Shown piece after piece: positions 28,607 to 38,055 of a DNA stretch of 47,293 bases. Source of the stretch: Blattamonas nauphoetae. Lineage: Eukaryota; Preaxostyla; Oxymonadida. Under the pieces are notes generated by a model that worked only from the letters and a program-made list of their open reading frames with translations, was not told the origin of the DNA and did not search any database. The stretch covers positions 1 through 47,293 of the forward strand of contig JARBJD010000463.1 of the NCBI GenBank assembly GCA_033064195.1, written 5' to 3'. The translations under genes were made by a program, and so were the position numbers. Each line of letters begins with the position of its first letter. Within the stretch, counting starts at the first letter, position 1.

Positions 28607-30466
28607 CTACATGATTCCTAAATCTTTGTGCAACGCTTTCAATGTGTGATTAGGATAGTACTCCACTTTTGGTTCACCATTGCTATATCGTAGTACCCAC
28701 CATGTGGTTGCAGTTGTGGCTAATATTGGTGCTGGAGGATGAGTAAATGTTGTCATATCACCACCACTTTGACTTGGGTTGTATACATTATAGTATGTGT
28801 CAAGATTACCCTGATAGATTGGATGCGATCTCAAAGTGACTGCAGTGTTTCCTTTTGAACTGATCGAATCATTGCAGTTTGTTGGACATCCACTTCTCTG
28901 AGTAGGAAAGCATAGAAGGAAGTCAGTATTGTCATGAACTGGACGAACTCTTGTCATTGTTTCATTGGGATATGTGCCGTCACCAGTGAGTTTCTCTTCA
29001 ACGAGAGAATCCGTCAGTGATCGCTCCAAATCATCAGGAACAGCTAGGTACGAATCGAGATTGAGAGTCGATAATGCGAACTGATAGAAGCGAGCTCCAA
29101 TAGTTGTTGTCGGTTGTTCTGGATAATACCTGTTCTGTAAAGTCACTTGGATGTTCTTCTGCATTGGATTATGGAAGCAAGTGACTTCATTGTCGTAATG
29201 ACGGAAGAGAAGCATGATATCCTTGGCATTCACCACTACCATTTGCTGAGTACAATCAATTCCTGTTGCCGTTGGTGTCTTCTGAAATGGATAGAATGAG
29301 ATCTTTTCTGCCGGAATTGTTCCAGGACGATTAGTGTACATCTGCTTCAGATTCTCTTTCGCACCATCTTTCATTTTGTATCCAACGCTCATGCAATATA
29401 CATCATCAATCCGATAGTTTGTGACGTTTAATGAGATGTACTGATCGACGAATTCAGGTTCTGTTGTCACGACATTGGCTGTTGAGCAAACTATGTCTTT
29501 TGTTACTGTTGGTTGCTGAAATGATTGACCAATTTGAACAAAGTTCTTGGTGCATGAGGTTCTGAGATTGTTCAGAAAATATGGACGATGTTGAATACAA
29601 TTGAGAATTGCTGCTTTAATCGTTGGTGCTGATGCTGTTCCAGTTACGAGTGATGATAGTGTATCTTTCAAAGTGAGTTCAGGATTAACAGAACAACAAA
29701 CAAACGCATCTTCATTCATGTGCACACTCAATTTCAAATCGCCAAAGAGGCATTTTGGATAGTCAGTCATCCCTGAGAATATCAGAAGATCTTCAAGATT
29801 GATTGACACACGAATTGGGACATCTATAGTGTCTTGAAACACACCTGTTCCTGACGTCGTTGTAAAATCAGAAAGTGGAATATAAACACCAGCAACCGAT
29901 TCATCATGTTCCCATGCATTTTTCCACGGTGTGTGACAATGCTTACGATTCTCCAATTGACTCTTCGGTTTGATCATATTGTAGATGTGAGATTCCATTG
30001 ATACGTCATTGGTTGTTGTGCTGATGATTCTCTGATTGTTGTGAAGAACAGTAAGGTCACGAAAGATTGATGCTGAATGCTTGAGTCCAACGAAGATGAA
30101 TATCCTCTCATTCATGTACGATCCAACCTTACCAGCTGTAGTTTGCCAATTATTGAGTCTCAATGTCGCCGTCATAGTGAACGTAATGAAAGAATCATCG
30201 ATTTGACAAATGTCTTGATTACCAGTCAATGGAATGATTATCTCTTGCCCTGTGTAGAAGCGTGCATTCTCTGATGGTTTCAATTCTTGAATGGAAGTAC
30301 TGTGAGCTCCATCATTCATGAGGTAATTAATGTGATGTTCAGACATGAGTTGTTGTTGTATTTGACCCATGTCATCTCTTGTGTATTCTATCCTTCCAGT
30401 GGTATTTCCAGTCAATGATGATGCTCCAGTTCTTTTGTTTGTCAGATGTGTTAAATGTGAGTTCAT
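28607..30466 (-). CDS. Capsid-like protein 2 (paralogue of protein 1)
   Basis: 619 residues, frame whole. It shares the block order of protein 1: a start of ~60 residues with IQELKPSENARFYTG, EIIIPLTGNQDICQIDDSF, IFVGLKHSASIFRDLTVLHN, ESHIYNMIKPKSQLENRKH, HDESVAGVYIPLSD, DYPKCLFGDLKLSVHM, a middle with YCMSVGYKMKDGAKENLKQ, and a final PPAPILATTATTWWVLRY, then GEPKVEYY. Two related capsid-size proteins side by side are unusual for a Polinton, which normally has one major and one smaller penton-like capsid gene. The two could build different capsomers or a mixed lattice. Start set by the A/T block at 30473-30489. Confidence 0.65.
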   Translation of the reverse strand: MNSHLTHLTNKRTGASSLTGNTTGRIEYTRDDMGQIQQQLMSEHHINYLMNDGAHSTSIQELKPSENARFYTGQEIIIPLTGNQDICQIDDSFITFTMTATLRLNNWQTTAGKVGSYMNERIFIFVGLKHSASIFRDLTVLHNNQRIISTTTNDVSMESHIYNMIKPKSQLENRKHCHTPWKNAWEHDESVAGVYIPLSDFTTTSGTGVFQDTIDVPIRVSINLEDLLIFSGMTDYPKCLFGDLKLSVHMNEDAFVCCSVNPELTLKDTLSSLVTGTASAPTIKAAILNCIQHRPYFLNNLRTSCTKNFVQIGQSFQQPTVTKDIVCSTANVVTTEPEFVDQYISLNVTNYRIDDVYCMSVGYKMKDGAKENLKQMYTNRPGTIPAEKISFYPFQKTPTATGIDCTQQMVVVNAKDIMLLFRHYDNEVTCFHNPMQKNIQVTLQNRYYPEQPTTTIGARFYQFALSTLNLDSYLAVPDDLERSLTDSLVEEKLTGDGTYPNETMTRVRPVHDNTDFLLCFPTQRSGCPTNCNDSISSKGNTAVTLRSHPIYQGNLDTYYNVYNPSQSGGDMTTFTHPPAPILATTATTWWVLRYSNGEPKVEYYPNHTLKALHKDLGIM

Positions 30467-30472
30467 TTTAAC

Positions 30473-30489
30473 AAAAATAAAAAATTACA
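30473..30489 (-). promoter_or_regulatory. Element promoter-like motif before capsid-like gene 2
   Basis: The minus strand reads TGTAATTTTTTATTTTTGT just before ATG 30466, almost the same as before gene 1. Confidence 0.65.
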
Positions 30490-30507
30490 TTTATGCTTTA
30501 ACTCTAG

Positions 30508-30807
30508 TTACTTTTTCTTTTTTGGTTTCTTCGCTTTTGGTTTCAGCTTTTCTTCCAGTTTCAGTATTTCTCCTCTGAGCTTGTTCGCAACTGCTGTGTT
30601 TCCTTCATTGATTGCTTGCTCATACTGTGCCATCTTTTCTGCATGGATTTGCTGATCCGATTTCACATCTGGAATCATCTCAACACCTGTCTGTGCTACC
30701 TTTGAAATCAGAGGCCCTACAAATGGAATGAGATTCAGAAATGGAGCTCCAACTCTGAGTATGTTTTTGCCAACTGCTGCTAATTTTGATAACCAACCTG
30801 GTGCCAT
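30508..30807 (-). CDS. Small hydrophobic MAPG protein 1
   Basis: 99 residues when started at 30807, right behind the promoter-like block TATTTTTATTTTACTAAA (30811-30829); a longer upstream frame is less likely. It begins MAPGWLSKLAAVGKNILRVG and runs on hydrophobically (PFLNLIPFVGPLISKVAQ), then an amphipathic helix with many Glu and Lys and a Lys-rich end (KPKAKKPKKKK). This hydrophobic or amphipathic start with a basic tail recalls minor capsid or membrane-lytic proteins such as adenovirus pVI, by character only. It shares the MAPG start with the next gene, suggesting a pair of related virion proteins. Confidence 0.6.
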   Translation of the reverse strand: MAPGWLSKLAAVGKNILRVGAPFLNLIPFVGPLISKVAQTGVEMIPDVKSDQQIHAEKMAQYEQAINEGNTAVANKLRGEILKLEEKLKPKAKKPKKKK

Positions 30808-30844
30808 TTTAGTAAAATAAAAATATTTGAATACTAGTGAATGT

Positions 30845-31153
30845 TTATCCTTTGAATTGAATTTTGGAATTTGACGAGAGTGGCATATCATCATTGGAGT
30901 ATCGTCCATTTCGTGGAGGTTCGTACTCGATCATCTTTGGATTGTGTTGTCGATTGATTGCCTTATTCTGTTGATAAACGTCCATCATTCCACCTAAGCC
31001 ATTGAGTATTCCTCCTGCTGTTTGTCCGAATTTACTGTTCGTTTGAGAGAGCAATCCACCACCGACTTGAAGCAATGTTGGAGCTAGAGGTTTGATGAAT
31101 TGAAAGAATTGCTTGCCTATATTTTTGAGTTTGTTGAAACTTCCTGGTGCCAT
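30845..31153 (-). CDS. Small hydrophobic MAPG protein 2
   Basis: 102 residues: MAPGSFNKLKNIGKQFFQFI, then PLAPTLLQVGGGLLSQ, a Gly-rich GGILNGLGGMMDVYQQ and a polar tail. The start resembles the neighbouring 99-residue protein. The A/T promoter-like block (31200-31215) is about 50 bases upstream rather than the usual 10-15, so the transcript may have a longer leader or an alternative start at 31223 in another phase. Probably a minor virion protein; function not recognised. Confidence 0.55.
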   Translation of the reverse strand: MAPGSFNKLKNIGKQFFQFIKPLAPTLLQVGGGLLSQTNSKFGQTAGGILNGLGGMMDVYQQNKAINRQHNPKMIEYEPPRNGRYSNDDMPLSSNSKIQFKG

Positions 31154-31231
31154 TTATGCAATTTTGAGAAATTGTGTTGAAGAGACGAAGTCTATTTAAG
31201 TAAAAATAAAAAATACAATTCATTTATAATT

Positions 31232-31819
31232 TTAGCGGGGAATTGCTTTCGTCAGAGAAATGCCATAATTGAGAATTGTGTTGTATGCTTCGTGATAGGC
31301 AATACTCATGTCTTTTCCACCAACAAGGATCTTGAAAATGGTTCGAAAGATTGGGAGTGAATTAATGCATGAACATTTTGTTGACAGATCATCCAGTTCG
31401 ATCACCACATCATTGATCCCAGTTAATGTCGCAATCAGTGCACATAAATCACTTTGGTTTGTGATCAGTTTCTTCGAAGGTTCAATGAGATTATTCAGTA
31501 GTTTCTTTTCACATGCGAATGCATTCTTGTAGACGAGCAATAGCTGATCTTTGAATGCTGAAATGTTCGATGTATATTCTCGCAGTGGGATTGAACGGCT
31601 TTGAATGGGAGCTGATGGATATGTCTCTAATGGAGGATCATAAGCGCCTCGTTCATGGTCCATCTCCACATTTGCGCTCTGGTCATTTCGATCTTCGAGC
31701 TTTGATCTTCCAGAATTGGATCCTTTGTTGTCGATGATGACATTGTTGGTGATTGATGTTGGTACTGAAGAAGAACTTGTGTGTTTTGTAAATTGACAAC
31801 TTAGAATTGGTTGCATCAC
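31232..31819 (-). CDS. Unknown protein of the virus-like element
   Basis: 195 residues behind the promoter-like block at 31825-31846. The first ~75 residues are polar and disordered-looking. The rest is helical (AFKDQLLLVYKNAFACEKKL, LCALIATLTGINDVVIEL, CSCINSLPIFRTIFKIL). It lies in the structural gene block on the same strand, so a virion or assembly role is plausible. No family is recognised; frame whole. Confidence 0.5.
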   Translation of the reverse strand: MMQPILSCQFTKHTSSSSVPTSITNNVIIDNKGSNSGRSKLEDRNDQSANVEMDHERGAYDPPLETYPSAPIQSRSIPLREYTSNISAFKDQLLLVYKNAFACEKKLLNNLIEPSKKLITNQSDLCALIATLTGINDVVIELDDLSTKCSCINSLPIFRTIFKILVGGKDMSIAYHEAYNTILNYGISLTKAIPR

Positions 31820-32036
31820 TTTCTATAAAAATAAAAAATATATATGAATGTTTTTAAATTCACATTTCTGCTCGATCTATAGCTCCCATTCCAGAACTGT
31901 CCAACTGTGCAAATCGATAATACCCAGGCATCTCAGATTGGTATTGATCGATATTATCATCTGTGACTGTTTTGAATGCTTTGGCTTTCAGTTTATTAAC
32001 TTCTGTTGATATGTGAGTTGAATAGCGAGTACAGTA

Positions 32037-32235
32037 CTATTGTTCATCAACCCCCAACATTCTTAAACCCACAACATTTTGAGAATGTGTCAGTTTTGTT
32101 CTCTCATTTTCTGCCTTATGCCTTCTCATTTCATTTTGTTCTTTCTCTCATCCCTTCTTTTCACAATATTAATCAGGTTTGAGTCAAAAAACAGAAGAAA
32201 ACTAAAAAGTCTTCCCTGAACGAAGTGATCTTCCC
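32037..32235. repeat. Left inverted repeat of the pogo transposon
   Basis: It matches 33995-34193 in reverse over 199 bp. The last codons of the transposase (stop at 32202) lie within it. Confidence 0.92.
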
Positions 32236-33765
32236 ATTTTGTCATTTGTCTGCATCCTCCTGAGTAGTCCCTTATATGACTTCCGTTTTGGTTTTGTTGC
32301 ATTCATTTTTGGTTTTTGAGCTGGGAGAGCCTGTTTTTTTTCCTTCTCTTTCTTTCTTCTCAAGGTTTTTGGCGTGCATTTTCGGATTCCCAACTTCACG
32401 TTTGGAATTTTCTTCCTTTCACGCTTGGTCGCTCTTTCTTTGATCTCGTTTTCTTTTTTTTTCTTCTCAGAAATGTACTCCTGTGTCGTCAAGAGGATTC
32501 CAGATTTCACTACTGGCTTAACCGATGCAAATGATGCATTTGCAAACTTCTGAATTGTTGACTGAGATTGGTTTTCGGAATCATTTTCTTGCTTTGGAAG
32601 TCTGTCGAGAAGTGGTCTCGAATCTAGTGGCTGAATTCCACACCTTCTAAATGCTGCTTCGATGACTGTTCGTCTGAATGCGGTTTGAATTGCATTTGGA
32701 AGCGCTCTCGTAATTGCCTGACGATGCCCAACTTGTGTGAATGGGTGTGGAATAGAGTAAGACGATGAGTAGCTTCTTTTGAGATTCTGAAAAATTCGAT
32801 CGTCGAGTGGCTGAGTGAGGTTGGTGGTATTGGGTGGCAACGTGAGGATGTGGATTTGATTTTGGAGAGCTAGTTGAGAGACGGAAGATGAGAGGTGTGA
32901 CGAACAATTGTCCATAATGAACAATGCCCACTGACCGGTTTGATTTGCCTTCTTTCTCTTCTTAATGATTGCTGGTTGGATCCAAGTTGTCCACAATTGA
33001 TGAAATAGATCTGAGTGGACACCACTGTCTCCCTGACAAAGCACCTTAATTCCAAACGTCTCCAACTCGATAAATTCAACCGGTATAGTTTTCATTGGAT
33101 AAATTAGTCTTGGCTTGAAATATGATCCGTCAGCACACACGCATGCAACAAGAGTGAAGTTGGTCACTCTTGTATTTTTCCGAAGGAGGGAGGAGGATCG
33201 TTGATGCGATGGATAATTGATTGTTGCGAATGTTTTACTTCGCTAAATCCAGTTTCATCACAGTTAAAAATCAGGTTTTTCTGGATTTTGTTTATTATGA
33301 TGATGTCTGAAAGTTGTTTGTGCCATTCCATCATATTTGTTTCGTTTGCAGCAGCTGTTTTGCGGAATCCATCCGTTTCGGAACAGAATAGTCAAGGTTG
33401 GGGTGATTGGAAACATGATTGTGTGTCCAGTTTGGTGCAATCTGTATCTGCCTCGTCACTTCGTTTGGAGACGAGGAAAGAACATCTTCAAGCTGTATGA
33501 TTCCAATGAACGAAAGAAACGTGAGATACCTTGGAATGTGCTTCTTTAACAGTGATGTATTTACTCGCATCGACTTGTTTTGCAGCCAAGATTCAAATAG
33601 TGCCAACTCGGCCTGAGGGATTGCAGAAGGTCGTCCATTCTTCTGGATTTGCTTCCCTGATCGAAACATGGTTCGAGCTCGTGAGATTGTATCTGATCTC
33701 AAATGAGTAATTTCTTGAATCACTCCCCGCTCGACTTTGGTTTTGTTCGAGAATGAGCAAGGCAA
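32202..33765 (-). pseudogene. pogo/DDE_1 (CENP-B/Jerky-like) transposase, frameshifted
   Basis: The N-terminal frame (33331-33765) is the helix-turn-helix DNA-binding half (GVIQEITHLRSDTISRARTM, then GRPSAIPQAELALFESWLQN). Near 33255 another phase gives NLIFNCDETGFSE with the first catalytic Asp. The frame 32202-33167 supplies the rest: FTLVACVCADGSYFKPRLIY, WALFIMDNCSSHLSS (second Asp), LPPNTTNLTQPLDDRIFQNL (third acidic position) and a long Lys/Arg-rich tail that may localise to the nucleus. The phase changes near 33170 and 33330, so this copy cannot make a full enzyme as written. It moves DNA by cut-and-paste at TA. Confidence 0.85.
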
Positions 33766-33994
33766 GAAGGGGATTCATCGTCTTATATGGTTGCTTTTGA
33801 AGTTTCAATCTGATTTCAATCAAATTTTGTTTCCACCTTGCGGAGTGATGAACAGGTTTTCTGTTTCGGGACAGATTTGATCTCTATGGGTGACATATTG
33901 AAGCAATCAAAACAGCAGACAACATACAGCACGTGTAGTGATTCCCATCGCAATTCTTGAAGCTTGGGGACGGAATTTTGGTTCGCAAAATAAC

Positions 33995-34193
33995 GGGAAG
34001 ATCACTTCGTTCAGGGAAGACTTTTTAGTTTTCTTCTGTTTTTTGACTCAAACCTGATTAATATTGTGAAAAGAAGGGATGAGAGAAAGAACAAAATGAA
34101 ATGAGAAGGCATAAGGCAGAAAATGAGAGAACAAAACTGACACATTTTCAAAATGTTGTGGGTTTAAGAATGTTGGGGGTTGATGAACAATAG
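33995..34193. repeat. Right inverted repeat of the pogo transposon
   Basis: Mirror of 32037-32235; ends GGGGGTTGATGAACAATAG followed by TA. Confidence 0.92.
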
Positions 34194-34195
34194 TA

Positions 34196-34981
34196 TTCCG
34201 ATAAATACGTTGTATCTTGAGTGATCATTTGGAGAAACACTGGATAAATCTGATCTTTGAAGGCTTTCTTTTGTTTCATACTGGGATTGTAGTCCTGAAC
34301 ATGATCATGAAGCCATTGATCCCACATCAGTGATGCAATCTGTGATTGAATTGAATTGAACACCATATTGTCTAACACATTCTTGCTGGGATCAGCTGGA
34401 TTGCTTCGATTTGCACGAGTTATTCCCAATGTGTCTGTCATGTGTTCACCAACAGCTCTCTTCATTATTGCATATGGTTGTTGAGATCGTTTAGTCTTCA
34501 TCTCTTCATAGCTGATGTCTCGATAATTCGTTGGCAAATCGTATGTTCCATTTTTGAGGAAATTCCGATGTACAGCTTTGATTCTCCTTCCATTCTCTTG
34601 ATTGAATGATGTGTATGGTTTCTGTCTTCGCATGTCTGGTGTTGGATTCATTGCATAGTATGTCTCTTTGACTGGTCTACTGTTGTATGGAGTTAGCATG
34701 GCACCATTGACTGCAATCAGATCTCCAGTATCATTATCGTAGACCATCACATCAGGAACTTGTCCATATTGTTCTATTTTTGCAGTCCAATTTCGTCCAG
34801 TTCTCGCAATATACTCACGAGCTGATGGAAGACTACACAGAGCATCATTGCGTCTGGTTTGAATATCATCGTCGGCATAGATTCGTTTCAATGCTGCTTG
34901 AGTCTCCGGTCCGTATCTCATTTTTGGTTTCTTCGCTTGTGCTTTTCTTTGTGGTTGAACGTACACTATCTTTTGTGACAT
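34196..34981 (-). pseudogene. Unknown gene of the virus-like element, interrupted by the pogo insertion
   Basis: The readable ~260 residues start with a Gln/Lys-rich leader (VYVQPQRKAQAKKPKMRYG), then YADDDIQTRRNDALCSLPSA, VMVYDNDTGDLIAVNGAML and helical parts to QIYPVFLQMITQDTTYL. The transposon at 32037-34193 splits the gene, and its last part lies beyond the insert near 31.86-32.03 kb. It is divergent from the ATPase gene 61 bases away, sharing the intergenic promoter region. No known family; position suggests a virion or packaging partner. Confidence 0.55.
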
Positions 34982-34993
34982 TGTGTGTTTTCA

Positions 34994-35040
34994 TACAAAA
35001 TAAAAAAACCAAAAGTATATTTTAATTAGAGTTAAATCAC
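34994..35040. promoter_or_regulatory. Shared divergent promoter region
   Basis: Between ATG 34981 (minus) and ATG 35043 (plus) lies CAAAATAAAAAAACC, with further A/T text up to the plus-strand start. The TTTTTTATTTTG block faces the minus-strand gene. The plus-strand gene has only the weaker TATATTTTAATTAG. Confidence 0.5.
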
Positions 35041-35042
35041 AA

Positions 35043-35881
35043 ATGAACAAATCGAATATGGCTAAACCAGAGGTTTCGCGGAGGGTGGAACCCTTGTCTC
35101 TTACAGCATACGTGAATGCTAAATTGAGTGAAGCATCTAGTAGGAATGTTTCTCATGAAGTGCAATCACAGATTCATCCAGACTTAAATTTCAATCGCAA
35201 TAGTGTCAATGTCCTCGTTGGAAACAGAGGAAGTGGGAAAACATTCAATGCTCTTCGAGAGGTTGCCAAGCTCCAAAATGTCCAAGTCAGAAATGAACTC
35301 TTTCACCTCTTTGTCTTCATGACTGATAAGAACATTGATCCAACCTTCGACAAATTTAAAACAATATTGAACGTTCCTTATGTGAAAGTCAAATACGATG
35401 ATGCACTTCCATTTCTGTTGGAACTCTCTGAATCGAAAGCTGCGTATGAAGAGATCATAGACAACCAGTGGCAGGACAGAATCACTGATGAATGCCGAGA
35501 AGATCTCTTTGATGCACTTTACATTGATGACTTCTCTGTGAAGAATCTCCAAACGATTATCCTCCTTGATGACTGTCGCAGAATACTTGGTGAACGAAGA
35601 ACATCCAAAATAGAATGACAATGATGGACTTGCTCTTGGAGAATCGACAACCAAAGTTCACATTCTTTCTGACGATGCATGAGCTCTTCAGTTTGTCAGC
35701 AGACATGAAGTCAAACATTGATTCAATGTGGATCTTTGGAGGATTCAACAAAGAACGAATCAGTCGAGTCTATCCTCAGTTGAACTCACCAATTGATATT
35801 CGACATTTTGGAATGTCTATCAACGAAAACAAAAGTGTGAAGCAGTCATTCTTCGATATAATACAGATGGAGTTGCTTTGA
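35043..35881 (+). pseudogene. A32/FtsK-HerA-like genome-packaging ATPase
   Basis: An N-terminal ~45 polar residues precede a P-loop: VNVLVGNRGSGKTFNALREV (Walker A, about residue 65). IILLDD near residue 178 is Walker B. A sensor-like segment KFTFFLTMHELFSLSADMKS and then SMWIFGGFNKERIS follow, the order of viral DNA-packaging ATPases of the A32 group. In Polintons and related viruses this motor fills the capsid with DNA. Divergently arranged with the interrupted gene at 34196-34981. The gene looks broken (about one break) although all main motifs are present. Confidence 0.8.
35064..35093. repeat. Possible divergent double-hairpin repeat in the ATPase start
   Basis: AAACC-AGA-GGTTT, spacer CGCGGA, then GGGT-GGA-ACCC: two perfect small hairpins in a row, as in the clear copies, but with different stem sequence. 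It lies in the polar N-terminal region. Confidence 0.4.
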
Positions 35882-35901
35882 CAGAGATCAACAAAGAAGG
35901 T

Positions 35902-36258
35902 TCAAACCGAACTGTCCGTTAACTCTTGAATGAGATTACCGATTGTATCGTCAAGACTTCGAAGCCTCATGCTGAGAGTATCTGTCAACGCTCGAATTGA
36001 TTCTTCAATGTCGGATAATCTCTGATCAATCGAGAGTGAATTAGGTGGAGTGGAAGCATCAACATATCGTTTCCTCAGTGGCCCTCACCTCTTATTTTGT
36101 AATTCTGTATCCATCAATTTGAATCATCCTATTCAGTTTCTGTGTTGTGTACTCATTCAGTTCTTTTTATTCTTCTCCAAGTATCTCTGAAAGTCGTGGA
36201 TGTTTGTGAACTCTTTCTGCTCAGGATCAAACGGTTCTAATATTTTCAGTGATGTCAT
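35902..36258 (-). pseudogene. Small coiled-coil-type gene of the virus-like element
   Basis: It starts MTSLKILEPFDPEQKEFTNI behind the promoter-like block at 36263-36282. Toward its end is a heptad-like helix (SIDQRLSDIEESIRALTDTL, then MRLRSLDDTIGNLIQEL). It looks broken (one or two breaks). It lies between the ATPase and the integrase. Function unknown. Confidence 0.45.
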
Positions 36259-36327
36259 TTAAGTGAAATAAAAATATTTGAAACATTTTTGAAATTCGAT
36301 TAAATTGAAGCGAACGAAGTTCTGAGG

Positions 36328-37485
36328 TCAGAATAGACCGAACTCAGCAATGAACTCTGGAGTTAAGTCGTCAATTGAGTCTGCATGGAACTTGGTGTGC
36401 TGAATTGGGACATAGACAACTTTTGACAGACGTGTGAGTCCATTCAGTAGAGTAGCTACGACATTACCGTGTTTGTATTCGATGAATTTCCCCACGAATT
36501 GAAACTGCCTTCTCTTCTTCTGAAACTTGGCAACAGTCTTGTCCAGATCAAGATGAATCAGTAGAATGTTTCCTGGTTTGTATTTCCATAACATCTGTGT
36601 TGTCTGTTGCTTTTGGATGTTCTTCAATTGTTCTTCACAACTGGAGATATACAGTGCTTCGATTTCACGATTGTTTTGTGCTTGTTGTGGAGTGAACTTG
36701 TTCCAGTACGCTCGATGTGGAGTCATGTTGTAGTATTCCACCATCTGATTCATCAGTGAATGATTTGCCATTTGTGTCGCATTATCTTGGAATCCATCTC
36801 TGATTGTTCTGATTACTCGGTCGACAATTCTGTTGTGATTTGTGAATGGTGAACTTGTGAAATATGTGCTGACTTTCTGGTTCTTGAAATACGTTGTTGC
36901 TTCTCCACCTGTCCATGCTGCTTCTCCATCACCACGAATGTTTTTCACTGTAACTCCACGATGATTAATCAGATCATTGATTGCAGTCTTGACTTTGCTC
37001 CATGATTTATCCAGAACAGGAATCACAACAAGATACTTTGTGTTTATGTTGATCGCAAAAAGGTAGATCTGAAGAACTGTTTTCGACGTTGGTGATTGGA
37101 TAAATACGAGATCAATTTCCCAGGATCCAAACTTGGGAGAAAAGTAAGGTCTGTCACAATTCTGTGGAACCTTTCTGTCAGATGTCTTCTGTGGATCACC
37201 TGTAATTGCTTTCGACATGAACTGCATTTTTGATCGAAAAGGATACACAATTTTTTCTGTTGTTTTAGGCATCATTGGAGGATCAATTCTCATCGCATCA
37301 CCTCCTTTTTCTCTCTGAATTTTCCTCGGATGTGCTACACTCCATCTGTGATCATATTCCTCATACCAATCCTGAAATGATCTTCCTCCGAATGGGATTT
37401 GTTTTGTGTGAGTCAGAATGAAGTCAAGATCTTCGTTCGCAATCTTTCTGTTTATCGAGGCTCGAACGAATGTGTCTCTGTTCAT
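36328..37485 (-). CDS. Retroviral-type (rve) integrase
   Basis: About 385 residues from the ATG at 37485 (an in-frame ATG 18 bases upstream overlaps the preceding gene). The N-terminal third is a helical DNA-binding part (LTHTKQIPFGGRSFQDWYEE). The RNase H-like core follows: WEIDLVFIQ (first Asp), YLFAININTKYLVVIPV, VKNIRGDGEAAW (second Asp), and HNRIVDRVIRTIRDGFQDN with an acidic residue spaced 36 on, then YYNMTPHRAYWNKFTPQQA. The C-terminal ~90 residues form a small beta-barrel-like part (YKPGNILLIHLDLDK, FVGKFIEYKHGNVVATLLNG). Polinton integrases insert the element and make 6-bp duplications. The N-R-x2-D-R-V-I-R-T form is, from memory, common in protist Mavericks. Frame whole. Confidence 0.88.
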   Translation of the reverse strand: MNRDTFVRASINRKIANEDLDFILTHTKQIPFGGRSFQDWYEEYDHRWSVAHPRKIQREKGGDAMRIDPPMMPKTTEKIVYPFRSKMQFMSKAITGDPQKTSDRKVPQNCDRPYFSPKFGSWEIDLVFIQSPTSKTVLQIYLFAININTKYLVVIPVLDKSWSKVKTAINDLINHRGVTVKNIRGDGEAAWTGGEATTYFKNQKVSTYFTSSPFTNHNRIVDRVIRTIRDGFQDNATQMANHSLMNQMVEYYNMTPHRAYWNKFTPQQAQNNREIEALYISSCEEQLKNIQKQQTTQMLWKYKPGNILLIHLDLDKTVAKFQKKRRQFQFVGKFIEYKHGNVVATLLNGLTRLSKVVYVPIQHTKFHADSIDDLTPEFIAEFGLF

Positions 37486-37486
37486 T

Positions 37487-37786
37487 TTATTTGCATCCAG
37501 CATGTGTGGAAATGAAGTGTTCCATTTGTTTTAGATTATTCATTATTGAGTTCTCAGCTTTGATCTGTTCATCTTCTGAATCATTTCTCTGTTGATGATC
37601 AAACAATCCTTTCATTTGTGCCAACTTATTGAGCACTTGCTGTGTCGTCGGTTCATTCTGTCTGATCTCCTCACTGGGTGGTTGGACGCAGTTGGTGAAG
37701 AAGGGATTTCTCTCTATTGGATCCTGCATCTGTGAAATTGGTATAATGTCATCATCATCTTCATCATCATCATCATCCCTCATCAT
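37487..37786 (-). CDS. Small acidic protein
   Basis: 99 residues opening with an Asp run (from a TCATCA triplet tract at about 37748-37780), then Gln/Asn/Glu-rich helical text (QVLNKLAQMKGLFDHQQ). It overlaps the next upstream gene's end by 14 bases and nearly touches the integrase start, so the three may be co-transcribed. No function recognised. Confidence 0.4.
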   Translation of the reverse strand: MMRDDDDDEDDDDIIPISQMQDPIERNPFFTNCVQPPSEEIRQNEPTTQQVLNKLAQMKGLFDHQQRNDSEDEQIKAENSIMNNLKQMEHFISTHAGCK

Positions 37787-38006
37787 CCTCTTCGAACTTC
37801 CTCTCCTTCATTGGATATTCATATTCAAACCCCATTGATTTCAAGTTTCTCTTCAGTCCAGGAATAATTAGATATTCAGGTGGTTCTATTGCTATTGGTC
37901 TTTGCACTGGAATGGGTATTGGTCTTGCCTCTGCAGGGCTTCGAACTCTTGGTGAGAGAATTGGTGTCACTTGTTGATTGTACTTTCGATGATATTCTCT
38001 ATACAT
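37773..38006 (-). CDS. Small proline-rich protein containing a double-hairpin insert
   Basis: 77 residues, Pro/Ile-rich (RPIPIPVQRPIAIEPPEYL), ending acidic. Codons about 17-29 (LSPRVRSPAEARP) are the translation of the double-hairpin repeat at 37921-37958; the same peptide type occurs in the polymerase. No A/T promoter-like block directly upstream; probably read from that at 38304. Confidence 0.4.
   Translation of the reverse strand: MYREYHRKYNQQVTPILSPRVRSPAEARPIPIPVQRPIAIEPPEYLIIPGLKRNLKSMGFEYEYPMKERKFEEDDEG
37921..37958. repeat. Double-hairpin repeat, copy in a small gene
   Basis: Begins GGTCTTGCCTCTGCAGGGCT, ends CTCTTGGTGAGAG. It aligns without gaps to 40584-40621 over 38 bases with six differences. 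Confidence 0.8.
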
Positions 38007-38055
38007 TTTGTATGCTTTTCACATCTCCCATCACTGACCACGTTTTCCCAAGAAT

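Larger units (their letters stand above)
32037..34193 (-). mobile_element. pogo-type DNA transposon inserted in the virus-like element
   Basis: Inverted ends of 199 bp (32037-32235 and 33995-34193) begin CTATTGTTCATCAACCCCC and differ at one site that I see. TA stands on both sides (32035-32036 and 34194-34195). The 2157-bp unit holds one transposase. It sits inside a gene of the virus-like element, so it arrived later. The near-identical ends mean a recent insertion. Confidence 0.93.

Noticed and set aside
31032-31223. 63-residue frame starting at 31223
   Set aside because: It overlaps the MAPG protein 2 gene in another phase and starts within the A/T promoter-like block; best seen as leader sequence.
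37742-37780. TCATCA tract as a microsatellite of special interest
   Set aside because: It is short and reads as an Asp run at the start of a small gene.
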